Source of the DNA: an uncultured Pseudomonadota bacterium
GTDB lineage: Bacteria; Myxococcota_A; UBA796; SXON01
Assembly (NCBI GenBank): GCA_903844155.1
Contig: CAIMSU010000065.1
Span: 1-60,432, forward strand
Direction: 5' to 3'
DNA length: 60,432 nucleotides
Shown one piece after another: positions 18,401 to 26,727 of this stretch (the stretch's first letter is position 1; each line of letters begins with the position of its first letter). The notes under the pieces were generated by a model. The model made no database searches. It was not told the origin of the DNA and saw only the letters and a program-made list of their open reading frames with translations. Position numbers and translations under genes: made by a program.

Positions 18401-19192
18401 GCCAGGGTGGAGGTCATCTGCCCGCCGGCGCAGATGAGCTTCGCGGCGTTCAGCCCGGATGGCCGACCGGTCGACTCCTTTGAGGCCGGGGTCCCGGCGA
18501 AGCCCGTCGTCGAGGTCCGCGCGGTCGGCGGGGGCGCGCCGGTCTCGCTCGCGGCTGGACCCGAATTCTGCTTCCAGTCGGCGGATCGCCTTGTGACGAC
18601 CGATGGCAATGGGGTGGTGGAAGGCTGGGATCTGAAGACGATGAAGCCGACCTGGACGGTCGATGTCGGGCTGGGCGGAAGCCCGTACTGCTCGGCGGGG
18701 ATGACCGTTGTCCGCGGCAAGACCGGGGGCTTTGCAGTGGTGGGCGGCGACGGCAAGGTGCGGGCGCGCTGGCCGGCCGGCGACCAACCCGTCGCGAATG
18801 TGCTCATCTCGCCGGACGGTCAACGGGTGGCGGCGTCCTCGGCGTCCGGGCATTTGCGCCTCTACGACCTTGCCACGCAGGCGATCCTCGCCGATCTCGT
18901 CGCCAAGGACGTCGGCGAGCATGCGATGGTCTTCACGCCCGACAGCACCCAGCTCCTCGCCGGGAGTGAGGACGGCGTTGTCTACACCTACGACACGCCA
19001 CCCTTCGAAGCGGCGGCAGCGTTGTCCGCGTCCGGCAACGCCACGAACTTGCGGGTCTGCGAAAAGACGCTCGCCGTCGTCCCGGTGCTCCCGTTTCCGC
19101 CGGCCGAGACCGTGTGGGCACCCGGCGCAGACTGCGACCCGACGCTGCCGAGCCCGGCGCTAACCGAACCTCCAACCGGCAACGGCGGTTGA
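15500..19192 (+). CDS. Transmembrane Ser/Thr protein kinase with WD40-like repeat domain
   Basis: 1230 residues from a TTG 38 nt after the anti-sigma gene. The kinase domain covers about 64-345: P-loop GSGGSG (71-76), Lys93, HRDIKPMN with catalytic Asp191, DWG (209-211) in place of DFG, and SPEQ. A membrane segment follows at about 371-390, then an Ala/Glu-rich coiled coil (395-440) and roughly 750 residues of beta-propeller repeats with WD40-like spacing (FSRDGRWLTASVG, FSGDGRWLVTSAEG, SPDGQRVAASSASG). Key catalytic residues look intact. The propeller would be extracytoplasmic given the single membrane segment. Location after a sigma/anti-sigma pair suggests a shared envelope-signal pathway. 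Confidence 0.9.
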   Translation: MKPDLRAVLLSVESLAPDERRQLLALLSGDTFDFAAPEAAPARSTLPPPERLADDVTGESPGRYSVREPIGSGGSGSVVAVQDAHLNRVVARKELHFEGPGAGSVSLTDRFLREARVTAQLEHPSIVPVYELGRNTEGKLYYTMKRVRGRGLDVALKECRDLHARMALLAHFVDLCQAIAYAHARGVVHRDIKPMNVMIGEFGETVVLDWGLARAAGQRDINAEELKRTGDTINDLNSGKTVQGSVFGTPAYMSPEQALGWVEKIDARSDVWSLGAVLHEILTGKPPYEAEDVFGLLRKAAAGVVAPLPKEIPADLAAIAMRALQAEPERRYPSAKELAAEVEAWRTGGRVGAYTYSSMELARRFVAKNRLIVGVVMVGVATCAAMAFASYTHVVQERDRAMAAEDRTAVALADARLRGLQARAKEEEMGGDLGAALALLRAGVLEQRDKRVVVATDLARLMAAGAGAKVFPGGFADDSVAVMPGKLALSRADGMHIYNTATGAQICADPALHAGFPAFSRDGRWLTASVGEDPSALGRWDTATCAATHQASPPATVPLQAREDEASDDSARSIVEAGLNNERYVWDAVRNVTRRLRTSVASPIHSLLGPDGSFVEMQFATRRSAMTRDGSVLAASVGDSDIVELWTSDAVSPVARVVAAGYVDAFAFSGDGRWLVTSAEGETQAWDRQAGWRPRVLDGQRTMPPASGTGAIATGDSRFARLTDEGLSVWDLETGARLLTDFQVPGASLSLLGMSPDGRAVWLHGQHNLPIRVDVPSRSWVGWSPSVLTARGWVPDGAGGGAAIAPDGSLRVGIESARPASRVGTRPAPVTLLSLSPGTDAVLAASAYGAVTVERATGAVREALGDPTLPRIWSPGGLCSASWSPARLLLGWASRCPVDFFPLFDPDGSTPVDVFVTELTAAGTRALPTNLDPGIAEADVVTVSPDGAWYWPRNATGCGAVRSVTDPARVEVICPPAQMSFAAFSPDGRPVDSFEAGVPAKPVVEVRAVGGGAPVSLAAGPEFCFQSADRLVTTDGNGVVEGWDLKTMKPTWTVDVGLGGSPYCSAGMTVVRGKTGGFAVVGGDGKVRARWPAGDQPVANVLISPDGQRVAASSASGHLRLYDLATQAILADLVAKDVGEHAMVFTPDSTQLLAGSEDGVVYTYDTPPFEAAAALSASGNATNLRVCEKTLAVVPVLPFPPAETVWAPGADCDPTLPSPALTEPPTGNGG

Positions 19193-19290
19193 TTTACGAC
19201 GACGGGTGAGAAGGGCAGGGGGTTGTCCCGGGCCGGCCGTGGGTCATTGCCGCTGCCGTGGGCGACCTGCCCGGCCAGCTCTGCCACGCC

Positions 19291-20166
19291 CTACAACAGC
19301 GCCAGAACCTGCGCCGTCTGGTCCTTCACCGCCTGAACGTCGTCGGCGGTCAAGGTGGGCTTCGCCGCGATGTCCTTGAGCGCGAGCAGGGTCTTCTCCA
19401 GCTGCGCGGAGACGGGCTTCGTGCTGGCCTGCGTCTGCACGTAGTTCAGGAAGTAGCCGACCGCGACCTCCTGCCGGAGCAGGTTCGTCCCCGCCTCCGG
19501 CTTGTTCGCGGCCAGGATCGCGCTGGCGACGAGGTTGGAGCCCTCCAGCCAGCTTCCGGCCTGCAGCAGGGGTACGAGCTTCTCGCCGCCGTTGAACACG
19601 ATCTCCGGCAGGATCTGCTGGTGCATCTGGTCGAGCTCCTTGAGCAGCTCGTCGCGAACGATGGAGTCGTTGCTGATGCGCGCGGTCAGGTCGTCCAGCG
19701 TTGCGTCGATGTTGCCACCCGCGCCGATCGCCTTCATCCCGGCCTGGATCGTGGCCATGTTCGCCAGCAGCTTGTCCTTCGGCAGGTCGTTGACCGCGAG
19801 CAGGGTGTCGGCGATGACGACGCCTGTGCGGACCGCGACGATCTCCTTGTCCGTCGCGGCCATGTTGAATTTGTGGTCGGGCACCAGCTTTGACAGACCG
19901 CCCGCCACGCCCGCCTTCGTCATCGCGAGCTGCAGCTCCACGGGCGAGGGGACGAGCGCCTCGGCGGGCTTCTGATCAGCCGCGGGGAGCGTGGCCGGTG
20001 GCGCGGTGCTCGGTGGCGGGGGTGCCGCGGCCGCTGGCGCGGGAGGGGGTGCTGCGGTCTGGGCCTGGCCGCCGTCGCAGGCAAGGAGCAGGAACGGGAG
20101 GGCGACGAGGGGGAGAAAGTGACGCGTGGACAGGGGTGGCCTCGGGGTTGTGCCCAAGTAAGCCAC
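19291..20166 (-). CDS. Lipoprotein of unknown function
   Basis: 291 residues from a GTG start (another start nearer the hydrophobic core is possible). The N-terminus has a hydrophobic stretch and lipobox LLLAC followed by a long Ala/Pro linker (about 35-65), then a helical domain of about 210 residues (LVPDHKFNMAATDKEIVAVR; LLANMATIQAGMKAIGAGG) with no Cys. No family recognised. It is predicted to be anchored in the envelope, with the Ala/Pro segment acting as a spacer. The RIO-kinase gene lies 20 nt upstream on the same strand, so they may share a transcript. Confidence 0.7.
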   Translation of the reverse strand: MAYLGTTPRPPLSTRHFLPLVALPFLLLACDGGQAQTAAPPPAPAAAAPPPPSTAPPATLPAADQKPAEALVPSPVELQLAMTKAGVAGGLSKLVPDHKFNMAATDKEIVAVRTGVVIADTLLAVNDLPKDKLLANMATIQAGMKAIGAGGNIDATLDDLTARISNDSIVRDELLKELDQMHQQILPEIVFNGGEKLVPLLQAGSWLEGSNLVASAILAANKPEAGTNLLRQEVAVGYFLNYVQTQASTKPVSAQLEKTLLALKDIAAKPTLTADDVQAVKDQTAQVLALL

Positions 20167-20186
20167 GGTTCAGGCGGCCGCCACGG

Positions 20187-21203
20187 CTACCTCCCCCGTC
20201 CACCACCGGGCGGCCCGCCATGTCCGCCACCCCCGGGCCGGCCGCCGCCGCCACCGCCGGGTCGCCCACCCCCGCCGGCCGGTCCGCCTCGCCCGCCACC
20301 GCCTTGCGGCCCGCCCCGCCCGCCTCCTGGAGGCCCGGCGCCGCGCTGCGGACCTCCGCTCATGCGTGGTCCGTTGCCCTGCTTGACCCGCGCTTCTGCG
20401 GCAGCGGCGTCGATCTCGCGCAACACGCCGCGCGTGTCCGCCTTGCGCGTGGAGCCACGCCAGACGCCGGTCAGCGGCGTTTCGGGGGTGAGCACGCCGC
20501 GCTCGTAGAGCGCCCACATCTCCTCGCCAAAACGGCTCTCGGCCAGCTCAGGCGCAAACCGCGCCAGGAACATGGTGATGTTCGTCACGTCGCGGACCAG
20601 GAGCGCCCGCGCGCTCTGGTTGTGCGCGGCGTTGATCGCCTGCGGCAGGTCGATGATCATCGGCCCATCCCACGCGATCAGCACGTTGTACTCGGAGAGA
20701 TCGCCGTGGATCACCCCCGCGCAGAGCATCATCACCACTTGCCGAACGATGAACGCGTGAACGTTCCAGGCCTCCTGAACCGTAAGGTTGCAGTCGCAAA
20801 GCCGGGGCGCGGCCTCGCCGTTCGGCGCGAGCACGATCTCCATGAGCAGCACGCCGTCCGAGAACACGATCGGCTTGGGCACGCGCACGCCGACGGCGCC
20901 GAGCTTGTACAGCGCGTCTACCTCGGCCGTCTGCCACATCGACTCAACCTGCTCGCGCCCGTACTTGGAGCCCTTCTCCATCGCCCGGCGCTGCCGGCTG
21001 TTGCGCACCAGACGCCCCTCCGTGTACGAAGTACGCTGGTGAAAGCTCCTGTTTTCCGCCTCCTTGTACACCTTCGCCACGCAGAACTTTCCGCCCGCCG
21101 CCACGACGAACACCTGCGCTTCCTTGCCGCTCATGAGCGGGCGCATGACCTCGTCGATCAAGCCCTCTTCGAGGAGCGGTTGGAGGCGGTCGGGGATCTT
21201 CAT
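20187..21203 (-). CDS. RIO-type protein kinase with glycine-rich RGG-like tail
   Basis: 338 residues from the ATG at 21203, giving the usual family beginning MKIPDRLQPLLEEGLIDEVM. Motifs: SGKEAQVF (25-32, the RIO form of the P-loop), Lys44 (AKVYK), the catalytic loop HGDLSEYN with Asp168 and Asn173, and IIDLPQAI with metal-binding Asp185. Bacterial RIO1-like members usually end near residue 285. Here about 55 more residues follow, almost only Gly, Arg and Pro (GGGRGG, RPGGGGGG), like RNA-binding RGG tails. RIO proteins in archaea and eukaryotes act in ribosome maturation; the bacterial role is less clear. Cytoplasmic. Confidence 0.9.
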   Translation of the reverse strand: MKIPDRLQPLLEEGLIDEVMRPLMSGKEAQVFVVAAGGKFCVAKVYKEAENRSFHQRTSYTEGRLVRNSRQRRAMEKGSKYGREQVESMWQTAEVDALYKLGAVGVRVPKPIVFSDGVLLMEIVLAPNGEAAPRLCDCNLTVQEAWNVHAFIVRQVVMMLCAGVIHGDLSEYNVLIAWDGPMIIDLPQAINAAHNQSARALLVRDVTNITMFLARFAPELAESRFGEEMWALYERGVLTPETPLTGVWRGSTRKADTRGVLREIDAAAAEARVKQGNGPRMSGGPQRGAGPPGGGRGGPQGGGGRGGPAGGGGRPGGGGGGRPGGGGHGGPPGGGRGR

Positions 21204-21357
21204 GCGGGCGGTGACTATCATGAAATCGGCCGCAACCACCGGCGCCTGATCGCGTTCCAGTCGAGGCGCTACCGTCTCTTTTCAGGGGCGCTGAAGGCGC
21301 AGCTACGGCCGCCCTGCGGGCCGGCCTGCCCCGCGCTGACCATCCGCATGAATTCCC

Positions 21358-21385
21358 AGCCACCGAGCGGCGCTCCTTGGTGGCT
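21358..21385. terminator. Possible terminator hairpin
   Basis: AGCCACC and GGTGGCT pair around an inner GAGCG/GCTC stem. It lies 46 nt beyond the 3' end of the minus-strand lipoprotein gene (21431-22051), before the RIO-kinase start. No T-run is visible. The rest of 21204-21430 shows no gene. Confidence 0.35.
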
Positions 21386-21430
21386 CAATGTGTGATCGGG
21401 TTCCGACGGGCGCGTCGCCCGGCGGAGTGG

Positions 21431-22051
21431 CTACCGCATCGGCCCCTCTACCGGGCCTTTGTCCCAGCGGATCGTCGCAGTTGGCGACCACGATTGCCCG
21501 CTCCCAGACTCGATCACCCACTGCGTTGGCGCGTCCGGGCCCGTTGTGAGCGTCCCGCGGACGAGTGGCCCCGCGGGGAGCGCGCCGGCGACGGAATTGG
21601 GCCCGCCGTGCGCCGTCCAGTCGTTGAGCGGAACGGTGAGCTGGTAGGTGAACGGTGGCTCAAACGTGGCCGGACTGCGGTTCGCGAAGCCCGGGGGGTA
21701 GGCGCCGAAGGCAGCGAGGATCCGGGCGACGTCTGCTGCATTGACCGGGAGCGTCCAGACCGCGATCGACCGGAGGAACGCGGCTGCGGCGCCGCCACCG
21801 CCCTTGAGCGGTTGGCCGTTCGCGACGGCGACGCTGAGCGGCTCGCCACCGCTCGGCCCTTCGACGAGCCACAGCCCCGGGACGTGCGGCGACTCGCTGC
21901 ACATCGGGGTGCCGCTCGCGAGGTGGGTGCGATTGACCCAGCCGACGCAGTCAAACGCGGGTTTGGGTGCCGTCGCTGTGGGCATTTGGGCGGGGGCGGC
22001 GGGTGGCGTCGTCGGGGCGCCAGAGCAGGCGGCGAGGAGTGCGAGGAGCAT
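21431..22051 (-). CDS. Lipoprotein of unknown function
   Basis: 206 residues with a short lipoprotein signal (MLLALLAAC, lipobox LAAC, Cys9), an Ala/Pro/Thr linker, and a soluble domain with two Cys (FDCVGWVNRTH; TPMCSESPHVPG). It ends in a beta-rich region rich in Pro, Thr and Trp. No family recognised. It lies 21 nt downstream of the GGDEF-EAL gene on the same strand and may be the last gene of that operon, which would place a lipoprotein in the cyclic-di-GMP block; this is only a positional inference. Confidence 0.65.
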   Translation of the reverse strand: MLLALLAACSGAPTTPPAAPAQMPTATAPKPAFDCVGWVNRTHLASGTPMCSESPHVPGLWLVEGPSGGEPLSVAVANGQPLKGGGGAAAAFLRSIAVWTLPVNAADVARILAAFGAYPPGFANRSPATFEPPFTYQLTVPLNDWTAHGGPNSVAGALPAGPLVRGTLTTGPDAPTQWVIESGSGQSWSPTATIRWDKGPVEGPMR

Positions 22052-22072
22052 GCTCCAGCCTATTGTGGTGCG

Positions 22073-24253
22073 CTACGACGGCGCCGGGCTTGTCGCCCGC
22101 AGCACAGGCTCCGGCGCGCGGTCCCGCTCGAGCTGATCCGTCAGCATGGCCCGGGCGGCCTCGGCCGTGAGCGCCCGCGACCACAGGTACCCCTGGGCGT
22201 CCTGGCAGCCAAGCTCACGCAGGATCGTCGCCTGCTCCTCCGTCTCGACACCCTCGGCGATCACGTGCATGTTGAGCCCGCGAGCAAGCTGGATGATCGC
22301 GGAGACGATGTTTCGTTGGGTCGTGTCGGCGATGCGGCGAACAAAGCTCCCGTCGATCTTGAGGCCGTCAAAACGCCAGTGGTGCAGGTAGGAGATCGAG
22401 GCGTAGCCCGTGCCGAAATCGTCGAGGTGCAGTTGCACGCCGGCTGCCCGGAGCTCGGAGAAGGTGCCGTCGACGGCGCTGCCCTGGCGGAGCACGCTGG
22501 TCTCTGTCAGCTCGATGTGGACGACGTCCGTGGGCAAGCCGCAGCGCTGGATGACGGCGAGGATCCCGGCGACGGCGTTGCCCTCCGAGAGCTGGCGACC
22601 GCTGAAGTTGACGTGCACCCACACCTCGTCGCCGAGCCCGCGGCGTCGCCAGTCCGCGAGGGTCTGACAGGCTTCTTCGAGGATCCACCAGGTCATCGCG
22701 ACGATCTGGCCGGTCTCCTCTGCCACCGGGATGAACTGGTCGGGTCGGAACAACGTTCCGTCGCGCCGCCAGCGCACGAGCGCCTCAAAACCGTGCACCC
22801 GGCCATCGGCGAGGCCGATGATGGGCTGGTAGTGCACCTCCAGCTCGCCCCTGTCGACGGCGTGGTGCAGGTCGCGCTCAACCTCCAGCCGCTGGACCGC
22901 GCCCTCGTGCATCGCCTCCGTGAACACGCAAACCCGGCCGCGGCCCTCCTTCTTGGCGCGGTACATCGCCGTGTCAGCGTCGCGCAGCAGGTCCAGGCCG
23001 TCGGCGTAGGCAGGCCCGCCGGGGGCAACGCCGATGCTCGCGGACGGCACGATCTCGTGGCCCATGACGTGGAGCGGGGTCTGGATCGCGATCATCATGC
23101 GCGCGGCCAACGCCTCCGCCTGCCCGACCGCGAGCTCGTGGCCGAGGACGACGAACTCGTCGCCGCCGAAGCGAGCGAGGGTGTCGGATGGGCGGACGCA
23201 GCGCTCCAGGCGCTCCGCGACGGCGCACAGCAGCGCGTCGCCGACCTGGTGACCGAGGCTGTCGTTCACGGTCTTGAAGTGGTCGAGGTCCAGGAAAAGG
23301 ATGGCGAACGGGCGCCCGGGGTAGCGCTGGCACTGGGCGATCGCGTGGGCGAGGCGGTCGAGGAGCAGGGCGCGGTTGGCGAGCCCGGTCAGGCTGTCGT
23401 GGAAGGAGCTCTTCAGAAGCTCCCGCTCCTGTCGCAGCGCCGCCGTCACGTCCTCGATCGAGCCGGCCAGACGCGTTGCCTTCCCGTCGGGCTCTCGGGC
23501 GATGCTCGCGCGAAAGAGCAAGGTCCGTTCTCCCTTTCCGGGCACGTTCGCGCGCACGCGATGCTCGAACCGGGCGCGGCTGCTGGCGACGAATCGGCTG
23601 AGCTCCGACTTGAACGCCTGCGCGTCCCCGGGGGAGAGAGCGTCCAGCCAGACGGTGACGGGATGGCTCACGCCCGCCGGCAGCCCCAGTAACTCGGTCG
23701 CCTGATGGGTCACGCTCACGGTGTCCTCGGCGATGATCCAGTGCCAGAGCCCGGTCTGCGCGCCCTCGCTCGCGAGCGAATAGCGGTTCAGGAGCAGGTC
23801 GCGGCGACGGATCCGGTCGAGCAGCGTCGCGTTTTCCCCTTGGTAGATCGCCGCAAAGCTCGCAATGCCGCCACATCCGAGCAGGGTCACTGCAGCGAGC
23901 GCACCGGACTCCGGGTGGGTGGCCACCAGCGCACAGGTCCCGAGCGCTCCGGTGACCGCTGCGACGGCGGCGGGATGCGCGGTCGCGATGAGCCCTGCAG
24001 CGAGGACCGCTGCGATCGCAAAGACAGGGGCGGTTGACTGCCATGCCCACGGGAGGAGCAGGATGGTGACGACGCTGGGGAGCGGCCACACGCGGGGGAG
24101 CCGCAGACCCACCGTGTGCTGCAGCACGGCAACGCACGCGAGGACGCCGCCGCCAAGCGCCAATTCGCGCCGTCCCCAGTACAGCGCCAGCCCCGCCCCG
24201 GCGATCGCATGGGCGCCGATGGCCGCATTCAGCTTTGTCCAGGTGCGGCTCAT
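22073..24253 (-). CDS. Membrane PAS-GGDEF-EAL protein (cyclic-di-GMP turnover)
   Basis: 726 residues. About five membrane segments (10-140) form the input region, followed by a PAS-like domain (about 155-275, GLWHWIIAEDTVSVTHQATE). The GGDEF domain (about 280-440) has the exact motif GGDEF at 363-367 and an I-site RPSD at 354-357 in the correct position for product inhibition. The EAL domain (about 455-710) has EAL (490-492), ELTET, DDFGTGYAS, KIDGSFVR, EGVET and QGY, so both active sites look intact. It could make or degrade cyclic-di-GMP depending on input. The gene overlaps the upstream kinase gene by ATGA, so its level should follow that kinase. Confidence 0.95.
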   Translation of the reverse strand: MSRTWTKLNAAIGAHAIAGAGLALYWGRRELALGGGVLACVAVLQHTVGLRLPRVWPLPSVVTILLLPWAWQSTAPVFAIAAVLAAGLIATAHPAAVAAVTGALGTCALVATHPESGALAAVTLLGCGGIASFAAIYQGENATLLDRIRRRDLLLNRYSLASEGAQTGLWHWIIAEDTVSVTHQATELLGLPAGVSHPVTVWLDALSPGDAQAFKSELSRFVASSRARFEHRVRANVPGKGERTLLFRASIAREPDGKATRLAGSIEDVTAALRQERELLKSSFHDSLTGLANRALLLDRLAHAIAQCQRYPGRPFAILFLDLDHFKTVNDSLGHQVGDALLCAVAERLERCVRPSDTLARFGGDEFVVLGHELAVGQAEALAARMMIAIQTPLHVMGHEIVPSASIGVAPGGPAYADGLDLLRDADTAMYRAKKEGRGRVCVFTEAMHEGAVQRLEVERDLHHAVDRGELEVHYQPIIGLADGRVHGFEALVRWRRDGTLFRPDQFIPVAEETGQIVAMTWWILEEACQTLADWRRRGLGDEVWVHVNFSGRQLSEGNAVAGILAVIQRCGLPTDVVHIELTETSVLRQGSAVDGTFSELRAAGVQLHLDDFGTGYASISYLHHWRFDGLKIDGSFVRRIADTTQRNIVSAIIQLARGLNMHVIAEGVETEEQATILRELGCQDAQGYLWSRALTAEAARAMLTDQLERDRAPEPVLRATSPAPS

Positions 24254-26727
24254 GGCGACGGCATCCGCAGCGTGAACGTCGACCCGAACGGCCGGTCCTC
24301 GACGTCCAGCGTGAGCGTCCCGCCCTCGGCACGCACCATCCGGCGCGCCACGGCGAGGCCCAGGCCCGCCCGACCGGTCGCGCTGTAGAACGGTTGGAAG
24401 ATGCGGTCCCGCACGTCGGCGGGAACGCCGGCGCCCTCGTCGCGCACCGCGAAGGCCACGTGGGTCTCACCCTCGTCGGTGATCAGCAACGTCACCGGGC
24501 GGTCGATCGGGGAGGCGCGCAAGGCGTTGTCAAGCATCGCTACCAGGGCGCGTTCGAGCCGGTCCGGGAACGCACGGATCGAGCGGCCCGTCGTGCTCTC
24601 CACCTCCACTCGTCGCCCCTGGTCCCCCAACGCGGCCACCGCCGCCCGGGCCAGCGTCGAGACGATCACCGTCGGCCGCTGGGCGTCCCGCTCCCCATCG
24701 TCCGGGAGGAGCGCCACTATCGCCCCAAGGCCGTCGCGCAGTCGCGCCAGGGCACTCTCGCTCCCCGGGCTCGCCGCGAGGGCTTCGGCCGGCCCGCGGA
24801 TCGACCTGAGCACGCCGCGGATCAGCGCGTCCAGCTCTTCATCCTGGCGGGCGGCGCGCAGCGTCTCCCGGTCGCCCTGGTTGCGCAGCAGGCCGCGGAT
24901 GACGGTCAACAGCTCGCTGACCTGAAAGGGCTTCGTCAGGTAGGCGTCTGCGCCCTGTTCATGGCCGCGAAGGCGGTCTTCTGGCGCACCTCGCGCCGTC
25001 AGGAGCACGATGGGGATCGCGCGCTTGGTCGGGTCCTCGCGCAGCCGGGCGACCACCTCCCAGCCGGTGATCTCCGGCATCGTGACGTCGGAGACGATCA
25101 GGTCTGGGCGCCGCTCCGTCGCGAGCCGGAGTCCTGCGCGACCGTCCGATGCCGCGAGTACGGTGTAGGTGCTGCCGAGCACGCCCGCGAGGAACCGCAC
25201 CATGTCGGCGTTGTCCTCGATCACCAGGATCGTCGCCCGGGTCCCATCCTGGGCCTGGCGGCGACCGAGTCGGCGCTCCGTCGCTTCGTCCAGACCGAGG
25301 AGCCGGTACTCGTCGCCCCGCCGGATCTGCTCGTGCCACTCGGGCATTCCGACGTTCACGGGGTGCCGAAGCGGGACGGAGTCGAGGCTGGAAGTCGCGC
25401 CGATGGGGAGCAGGAACCGGAGGACCGTGCCCCCGCCCGGGTTCGCTTCAGCGCGGATTTCACCGCCGTGAAGCTGAACAAGCTCGCGCGCGAGCGAGAG
25501 GCCGATGCCGGTGCCCCCGAACGCCCGACCCTCTCCCGTGTCCACCTGGTGGAACCGCTCGAACACCCGCTCCCGTTGCCCCTCCGGGATGCCCGGACCG
25601 GTGTCGGCGACCGCGATGTCCACCGTCTCGCCCATCGGCCCGGACACCGCGAGCGTGACCGTCACCGTGCCGCCGGACGGCGTAAACTTCAGGGCGTTCG
25701 CCAGGAGATTGAGCAGCACCCGCTCGATCTGCTCCTCATCCCCCCGCATCCGGAGGGCGGTCGGCGGCGCGACGAGCCGGACGCCGATCCGCTTGCGGCG
25801 TGCGAGCATGGCGGCCTCCTCCGTCAGCTTGGCGACGAGGCCCCGCACGTCGAAGCTGGACGTATAAAGCCGGAAAGCCGCGCCCTCGATGCGCGAGAGC
25901 ACGAGGAGATCGTCCACGAGACGAAGGAGCCGCAGGGCGGAGCGGCGCGCGAGGCCAAGCTGCTCCTGCTGGGCAGCCGTGAGCTCGGTCGACTCCTCCA
26001 GCATCGACTCCAGCGGCGCGAGCACCAGGGTGAGCGGTGTGCGCAGCTCGTGGGAGATGTTAGCGAAGAACGCGGTCTTTGCTGTGTCGAGCTCCTGGAG
26101 GAGCTGGTTGGCGGCCGCGAGCTGGGCGCGGGTGGAGAACTCCTGGCGACGGAGGTTCCCGCCGTGCCAGGCGATCGCCCCGGCGATGAGCGCGGCGAAC
26201 CAGAGAACGGCGTTCACCGTGATCCATTGCGCCGTCGTCCCCTCCAGGTGGCCGGCAGCCATGGCGATGTCGTAGCACAGGACCGTGCCCGCAAAGGTCA
26301 TCAGCGCGTGCTGCCAGCGCCAGGGGAACGGCAGGGCTGAGAACCCGATGAACGTAAGGATCAACGCCTCATGGTAGTTGCTCGCGGCGCCGCCCACCAG
26401 CCCGGTGACGAGGATCACGCCCGTCCCGATCCAGAGGCAACAAGCGACGCAAAGGACGAACGTGCGGGCGCGGACTGCGGCATGCGAAAGGAATGTCGCG
26501 GCGAGGAGGCCGAGGAGGGCGGCGACGACGATCGCGCGGATCTCGAGCAGCAACATCAGCTTGTCGGCGACGAGGAAGCGGTCGACGAGGCCGAACGCGA
26601 CGAAGGCGAGGGCGCCGAGCGTTGCGGCGACGCGCAGCGACTGCACGAACGCGTGGGCTTGATCGCGGCGAAACGCAATTTCGTCGAAGGGGCCTGCGGA
26701 GTCGGACGGGGGGACGATGCGGGTCAT
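24250..26727 (-). CDS. Hybrid sensor histidine kinase with internal receiver and second ATPase domain
   Basis: 825 residues. Six or so membrane segments (about 30-190) are followed by a HisKA region with phospho-acceptor His226 in NISHELRTPLT and a HATPase domain (about 330-440, N box LLANALKFTP, DTGPGIP, GGTGIGLSLA). A receiver domain (about 498-615) has Asp547 in VSDVTMPEI and Lys599. The C-terminus (about 620-825) holds a second HATPase-like region (MLDNALRASP, DEGAGVP, AGLGLAVARRM) without an obvious His box. A second ATPase domain after the receiver is unusual. Overlaps both neighbours by 4 nt. Confidence 0.92.
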   Translation of the reverse strand: MTRIVPPSDSAGPFDEIAFRRDQAHAFVQSLRVAATLGALAFVAFGLVDRFLVADKLMLLLEIRAIVVAALLGLLAATFLSHAAVRARTFVLCVACCLWIGTGVILVTGLVGGAASNYHEALILTFIGFSALPFPWRWQHALMTFAGTVLCYDIAMAAGHLEGTTAQWITVNAVLWFAALIAGAIAWHGGNLRRQEFSTRAQLAAANQLLQELDTAKTAFFANISHELRTPLTLVLAPLESMLEESTELTAAQQEQLGLARRSALRLLRLVDDLLVLSRIEGAAFRLYTSSFDVRGLVAKLTEEAAMLARRKRIGVRLVAPPTALRMRGDEEQIERVLLNLLANALKFTPSGGTVTVTLAVSGPMGETVDIAVADTGPGIPEGQRERVFERFHQVDTGEGRAFGGTGIGLSLARELVQLHGGEIRAEANPGGGTVLRFLLPIGATSSLDSVPLRHPVNVGMPEWHEQIRRGDEYRLLGLDEATERRLGRRQAQDGTRATILVIEDNADMVRFLAGVLGSTYTVLAASDGRAGLRLATERRPDLIVSDVTMPEITGWEVVARLREDPTKRAIPIVLLTARGAPEDRLRGHEQGADAYLTKPFQVSELLTVIRGLLRNQGDRETLRAARQDEELDALIRGVLRSIRGPAEALAASPGSESALARLRDGLGAIVALLPDDGERDAQRPTVIVSTLARAAVAALGDQGRRVEVESTTGRSIRAFPDRLERALVAMLDNALRASPIDRPVTLLITDEGETHVAFAVRDEGAGVPADVRDRIFQPFYSATGRAGLGLAVARRMVRAEGGTLTLDVEDRPFGSTFTLRMPSP

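Noticed and set aside
15833-18922. A 1029-codon open frame on the minus strand opposite the Ser/Thr kinase
   Set aside because: It is Arg/His/Pro-rich, has no domain and mirrors a clear kinase gene; long antisense frames are expected at this GC content.
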